Source: Clostridium sp. CAG:575 (GTDB lineage: Bacteria > Bacillota > Clostridia > TANB77 > CAG-508). Taken from it: a stretch of DNA of 8,665 bases. The translations under genes and the position numbers were made by a program. The stretch lies in contig FR884480.1 of assembly GCA_000435535.1 (NCBI GenBank), forward strand, positions 1 through 8,665, written 5' to 3'. The notes under the pieces were generated by a model. That model saw only the letters and a list, made by a program, of their open reading frames with translations, made no database searches and was not told the DNA's origin. Below, one piece after another: positions 4,800-8,665 of the stretch (its first letter is position 1; each line of letters begins with the position of its first letter).

Positions 4800-6152
4800 C
4801 TATATTTTAAAATTTTTCAAAGCATTTTCATCTAGTCCATTCATCAATTTCTTCATTCCACCTTTATTTTGTTTAAGTTGTTTCATCATTTTTTGTGTCA
4901 TCTCATAAGATTTTATAAATTTATTGATATCTTGAACCGTTGTTCCGCTACCTTTTGCAATTCTTATTCTTCTACTTGCATTTAAAAGTTTTGTATTTCT
5001 TTTTTCTTTTTTAGTCATGGAACAAATAATTGCTTCTATTTTTACAAATTCTTTGTCATCTACTTTAAGGTCTTTTATTTGATTCATTCCAGGAATTAGT
5101 TTTAATAATGATGAAAATGAACCCATCTTTTTTACTTGTCTTAGTTGTGCTAGATAATCGTCTAAGTCTAATTCACTTTTTCTCATTTTCTTTTCTAATT
5201 TTTCAGCTTCTTCCATATCAAAAGCCTCTTCAGCTTTTTCTATAACTGCTAAAATATCGCCCATTCCTAAAATTCTTGATGCCATTCTGTCTGGATGGAA
5301 TACTTCTATATCACTTAATTTTTCACCTGTAGCAGCAAATTTGATTGGTCTTCCTGTAACTTTTTTTACAGAAAGTGCAGCACCACCACGTGTATCTCCA
5401 TCAAGTTTTGTTAAAACTATTCCGTCTATTCCTACTTTTTCATTAAATGTTTCTGCAACATTTACAGCTTCTTGACCTGTCATAGAATCGACAACTAATA
5501 ATATTTCATGAGGTCTTACGCTTTTCTTTACATTTTGTAATTCTTCCATTAAAGCCTCATCAATTTGTAATCGACCAGCTGTATCTAGAATTATTACATC
5601 ATTCAATTTTGACATTGCCACATTCATTGCTTGTTTTGCAATATGTACAACATCTTTTGATTGTTCATTTGCATATACTGGTATATTTAGCTGTGCTCCA
5701 ACAACTTGTAATTGTTTAATAGCTGCTGGTCTATAAATATCACATGCTACTAGTAATGGCTTTTTACCTTGTTTTCTAAATAAGTTAGCAAGTTTTCCTG
5801 CTGTAGTTGTTTTACCAGAACCTTGTAATCCGACTAGCATTATAATTGTTGGTGGATTAGATGAAAAGTTAACTTTACTTTCTGTTCCTCCTAATAATTC
5901 AACTAACTCATCTTTTACAATTTTTATAACTTGTTGCCCTGGTGTCAAAGATTTTAAAACATCTTGTCCTAACGCTTTTTGTTGAATATTAGAAATAAAT
6001 TCTTTAACAATTTTATAGTTTACATCAGCTTCTAATAATGCAAGTTTAACTTCTCTTAACATATCTTTTAAATCTGATTCTGTAATTCTTGCTTTTCCTT
6101 TAAGTTTTCTTGTTATTTCTTGTAACCTAGAAGATAATCCTTCAAAAGCCAT
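4800..6152 (-). CDS. ffh: Signal recognition particle protein Ffh (SRP54)
   Basis: Ffh is the GTPase of the signal recognition particle; with 4.5S/6S RNA it binds signal sequences on ribosomes and docks with FtsY at the membrane. The 450 residues are full length. The N domain is at about 1-95. The G domain has the P-loop GLQGSGKTT (108-116), DIYRPAA (138-144), DTAGR (190-194), DSMTGQEAV (222-230) and TKLDGDTRGG (248-257). The methionine-rich M domain (about 325-450) holds the RNA-binding RRIRIAKGSG (394-403), then MTQKMMKQLK and a C-terminal NGLDENALKNFKI. GGGAGGT (6165-6159) precedes the ATG and overlaps the ylxM stop codon, consistent with coupling. Confidence 0.98.
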   Translation of the reverse strand: MAFEGLSSRLQEITRKLKGKARITESDLKDMLREVKLALLEADVNYKIVKEFISNIQQKALGQDVLKSLTPGQQVIKIVKDELVELLGGTESKVNFSSNPPTIIMLVGLQGSGKTTTAGKLANLFRKQGKKPLLVACDIYRPAAIKQLQVVGAQLNIPVYANEQSKDVVHIAKQAMNVAMSKLNDVIILDTAGRLQIDEALMEELQNVKKSVRPHEILLVVDSMTGQEAVNVAETFNEKVGIDGIVLTKLDGDTRGGAALSVKKVTGRPIKFAATGEKLSDIEVFHPDRMASRILGMGDILAVIEKAEEAFDMEEAEKLEKKMRKSELDLDDYLAQLRQVKKMGSFSSLLKLIPGMNQIKDLKVDDKEFVKIEAIICSMTKKEKRNTKLLNASRRIRIAKGSGTTVQDINKFIKSYEMTQKMMKQLKQNKGGMKKLMNGLDENALKNFKI

Positions 6153-6164
6153 ATATTTACCTCC

Positions 6165-6512
6165 CTATACTAAACAATTTAATTCTTTTTTTATTGTTTC
6201 CAAGATGCTTGCAACTTTTTTATCAGATGAATCCTTTTGAATTTTTGTTAATTCTGATAATACTTGTTCAATCTTTTTTTCTTGATTCAACGTCCTTTTC
6301 ATAAACAACAACTTTTCTTCATATTCGAAAAGTTTATTCTCTCCCTTCTTTATAATGTCTCTAACTGCTTGCCTTGTAATTTGGTTATTTTCTGCTATTT
6401 CTGATAAAGACAAGTCATTATTATAGTAGTCATTTAAGAATTGAAATTGTTTTTCGGTTAATAATTTTCCATACAAATCACACAATATACTTACTTTAAC
6501 GTTTTTATCCAT
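6165..6512 (-). CDS. ylxM: YlxM-family helix-turn-helix protein, SRP-associated
   Basis: This 115-residue protein belongs to the UPF0122/YlxM group, almost always encoded next to ffh; a streptococcal member has been reported to modulate SRP GTPase activity. A sigma-70-region-4-like helix-turn-helix occupies about 33-62 (LSLSEIAENNQITRQAV then KKGENKLFEYE). The remainder, about 65-115, is charged and probably helical. The start has AGAGGT upstream and lies just downstream of the operon promoter. It is the first gene of the operon and ends 12 bases before ffh. DNA binding is suggested by the fold only. Confidence 0.93.
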   Translation of the reverse strand: MDKNVKVSILCDLYGKLLTEKQFQFLNDYYNNDLSLSEIAENNQITRQAVRDIIKKGENKLFEYEEKLLFMKRTLNQEKKIEQVLSELTKIQKDSSDKKVASILETIKKELNCLV

Positions 6513-6542
6513 AACAACTACCTCTTTTTGTAATGCTAATAT

Positions 6543-6571
6543 ACTTTACACTATTTTTGTTCATTTGTCAA
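6543..6571 (-). promoter_or_regulatory. Promoter of the ylxM-ffh-rpsP-khpA-rimM-trmD-rplS operon
   Basis: On the minus strand TTGACA (6571-6566) is separated by exactly 17 bases from TAAAGT (6548-6543). The likely transcription start is near 6536, about 24 bases before the ylxM ATG. The -35 box begins only 5 bases after the stop codon of the upstream dehydrogenase gene, and there is no terminator between, so read-through from that gene is also expected. Confidence 0.8.
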
Positions 6572-6576
6572 GGGTT

Positions 6577-7335
6577 TTAGCGAATTTTTCTTTTTTGTAC
6601 TCTATAAGTTATTTTCGCAACAAAACTACTTGGCACAAAGCGACTAAAAAAGATTCCAGCTTTCACATCTAATCCCGGTATAATATAAAACTTTCCTTTT
6701 AGCAATTTTTTAACAGCATATTTTGCCACTTTATCACTACTTGCTTCTCTCATATGAAACTTTACATTTGCAACATTATTAAAATCAGTTGCAACTGGTC
6801 CTGGACACAAAATACTTATTTGAACTTTTGACTTATCTTTTTTTAACTCTTCTCTTATTGATTCAGATAATCTTACAATATATGATTTTGTAGAATAATA
6901 TGTTGCCATTAATGGTCCTGGCATAAATCCAGCAATTGATGCAACATTTAATATCTTTCCACTATTTTTTTCTTTCATATCTTTTAAATATAATTTTGTT
7001 AAAATATGATATGCTACAATGTTTGTATTTATCATTTTTAATTCTTTTTCCAAATCTGTTTTTGTAAATTCTCCACAATCCCCAAATCCCGCATTATTAA
7101 CTAAGATATCCACATCTTTTACACGATTGTGGAGTTCTTTACAATTTTGTTCATTTGATAAATCTATCGATACTATTTCTATATCTACTTTATTATTTTT
7201 TAATATGTTTTCTTTTACTTTTTGCAACTTTTCCTCTGACCTTGACACTAATACTAAATTATATCCTTTTTGTGCAAAAATTTCTGCCATATCTCTTCCT
7301 ATTCCTGAAGAAGCCCCTGTTATTAAAACTTTCAT
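6577..7335 (-). CDS. Short-chain dehydrogenase/reductase (SDR family)
   Basis: This 252-residue classical SDR is an NAD(P)-dependent oxidoreductase with unknown substrate. The cofactor motif TGASSGIG is at 6-13, NNAG at 80-83, catalytic Ser133 (VASIAG), and Tyr146 and Lys150 (YYSTK), followed by CPGPVATDF (177-185). Length is typical. I start at 7335 because MKVLITGASSG is the normal N-terminus and AAAGGA lies 12 bases upstream; an ATG four codons earlier (7347) would sit directly against that site. The C-terminal end carries a basic patch (RVQKRKIR). It resembles the DltE/YqjQ-like group, but I cannot pick a substrate. It may be co-transcribed with the operon downstream. Confidence 0.92.
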   Translation of the reverse strand: MKVLITGASSGIGRDMAEIFAQKGYNLVLVSRSEEKLQKVKENILKNNKVDIEIVSIDLSNEQNCKELHNRVKDVDILVNNAGFGDCGEFTKTDLEKELKMINTNIVAYHILTKLYLKDMKEKNSGKILNVASIAGFMPGPLMATYYSTKSYIVRLSESIREELKKDKSKVQISILCPGPVATDFNNVANVKFHMREASSDKVAKYAVKKLLKGKFYIIPGLDVKAGIFFSRFVPSSFVAKITYRVQKRKIR

Positions 7336-7583
7336 CTTTACGAACATTCCTTTCTTTCAAGGCACAAAATTTGATTAAAACTACTGTATTTTATAATTAT
7401 TTCTCAAACTTTTTCCACCCTCTATTAATAAATATCAACCCATAAAGCATCAATTTTATTTTCCTCATTTTCAAACATTATACAATTTTAATTTTTCCAT
7501 TTCAATCAATAATATAGATTTTTCTTCTTTTTTGTAGTAAAATATTTATACAAATTTAGTAAAAAAAGAAAGGATTGTTAAAC

Positions 7584-8665
7584 ATGAAAAAGTTTGAAAA
7601 TTATGCTGCAACACCATCAAACAGTAAGTGGGAAAATATAATAAGTAGACAACAACCTCTTTATGCTAGAAACAATGATATAAGAAGTGAATTCCAAAGA
7701 GATTATACTAGAATAATACATAGTAATGGATACAGAAGATTAAAACATAAAACTCAAGTTTTCTTTTCACCTGAAAATGACCACATTTGTACAAGAATAG
7801 AGCATGTAACACATGTTGAATCTATAAGTTACACTATAGCCAAATATTTAGGTCTAAATACTGAACTAACCCGAGCTATCTCTGTTGCACATGATATTGG
7901 TCATAGTGCCTTTGGACATGAAGGAGAGAAAATATTATCAGAAATTTCTATGAAAGACATTGGTTATCCTTTTTGGCATGAACAAAACGGATTAAATATG
8001 GTTGATAACATTGAATTATTAGAAGATAATAATAAATTTATGCAAAATTTGAATTTAACATATGCTGTCAGAGATGGCATCATATCCCATTGTGGAGAAA
8101 TAGACGAAAACTCTGTAAAACCTCGAACAGAATTTATTGATTTATCAAATTACTCTTACCCAAATCAATATGCTCCATATACTTGGGAAGCCTGTGTTGT
8201 AAAAATATCAGACAAAATTTCTTACATCTGTAGAGATATAGAAGATGCTATTACTTTAAATATTTTAGATGAAAATTTAGGAGATTTATATAACTTACTA
8301 GATGTTACTGATACTAATGAACCAATTAATAATACTGTAATAATTAATAATTTAATTCATGACTTATGCGAAAATTCATCGCCAGAAAAAGGATTACAGT
8401 TTTCAGAACATTATTTAAAATTAATGGATAAAATTAAAGAATTTAATTATAAAAACATATATAGTTCTGAAAGAATTAAGCCATCAACTAGATATTTTAA
8501 ATTAGTATTAACAGAAATATACAATACATTAAAATCTAAATATGATGGATTAAACACTTTTAAAAATTTAGAAACTTTAAAAAATCCATATCCTAAGCTA
8601 TATGAAAGTTTTAATGATTTTTTGCAAAATTATTATGATTGTGGAAATAGAGATATTTTAAAACT
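7584..8665 (+). CDS. dgt: Deoxyguanosinetriphosphate triphosphohydrolase-like protein (partial)
   Basis: The frame opens at ATG 7584, after AAAGGA 9 bases upstream, and remains open for 360 codons to the window end, so the C-terminus is missing. It belongs to the dGTPase family, which hydrolyses dNTPs to nucleosides and triphosphate. Family landmarks: FQRDYTRIIHSNGYRRLKHK (37-56), RIEHVTHV with ligand His74, AHDIGHSAFGH with His103-Asp104 and nearby His107 and His112, then HEQNG (132-136) and Asp210 (KISDKISYICRDIEDA), completing the HD metal site. The bacterial family includes dGTP-specific and broader dNTP enzymes; specificity cannot be read here. It diverges from the dehydrogenase gene; in the 248-base spacer I see no convincing promoter or structure on either strand. 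Confidence 0.92.
   Translation, partial: MKKFENYAATPSNSKWENIISRQQPLYARNNDIRSEFQRDYTRIIHSNGYRRLKHKTQVFFSPENDHICTRIEHVTHVESISYTIAKYLGLNTELTRAISVAHDIGHSAFGHEGEKILSEISMKDIGYPFWHEQNGLNMVDNIELLEDNNKFMQNLNLTYAVRDGIISHCGEIDENSVKPRTEFIDLSNYSYPNQYAPYTWEACVVKISDKISYICRDIEDAITLNILDENLGDLYNLLDVTDTNEPINNTVIINNLIHDLCENSSPEKGLQFSEHYLKLMDKIKEFNYKNIYSSERIKPSTRYFKLVLTEIYNTLKSKYDGLNTFKNLETLKNPYPKLYESFNDFLQNYYDCGNRDILK

Noticed and set aside
7019..7445. Two overlapping plus-strand open frames opposite the SDR gene
   Set aside because: They overlap each other and the SDR gene, have low-complexity hydrophobic products and no ribosome binding site support.
1..8665. CRISPR arrays, insertion sequences, tRNA or rRNA genes
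   Set aside because: I saw no regularly spaced repeats, transposase motifs, cloverleaf-like or rRNA-like segments on either strand.

Overview
The window is AT-rich DNA with strong GGAGG-type ribosome binding sites, TTGACA/TAtAAT-type promoters and a ylxM-ffh-rpsP-khpA-rimM-trmD-rplS gene order. This points to a low-GC member of the Bacillota, most likely a Clostridia lineage (order and genus not determinable from this sequence).

Layout. The left edge holds a possible truncated minus-strand gene (1-70). It diverges from a small HD-domain protein gene (220-753, +) that has its own sigma-A-type promoter and an intrinsic terminator. A minus-strand AAA/DUF4143 ATPase gene (798-1997) converges on that terminator; its promoter is covered by three copies of a 12-bp inverted repeat. 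The centre (6512 down to 2214, minus strand) is a translation and protein-targeting operon: ylxM, ffh (SRP GTPase), rpsP (S16), khpA (KH RNA-binding protein), rimM (30S maturation), trmD (tRNA m1G37 methyltransferase) and rplS (L19). It has a clear promoter at 6543-6571, an L19-leader-like RNA before rplS, and hairpins after rplS. A short-chain dehydrogenase gene (6577-7335, minus) lies directly upstream and probably reads into the operon. A divergent dGTP triphosphohydrolase-like gene (7584 to the right edge, +) is cut off by the window end.

The most interesting point is rimM. It is split between two frames: the N-terminal domain (103 codons) and the C-terminal PRC-barrel domain (65 codons) are both intact, and skipping exactly one base at CTT-C-GGA joins them into a normal 168-residue RimM. 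Without the shift, translation ends at tandem TGA codons after 109 residues. The shift site CTT CGG consists of two adjacent codons read by tRNAs of the class whose G37 is methylated by TrmD, the product of the very next gene, whose ATG abuts the rimM stop codon (TAAATG). m1G37 is known to suppress +1 frameshifting. I therefore propose, as inference, that this is a programmed +1 frameshift that senses TrmD activity and feeds back on rimM/trmD expression, analogous to the RF2 (prfB) frameshift. A simple mutation or sequencing error is the competing explanation and cannot be excluded from one sequence.
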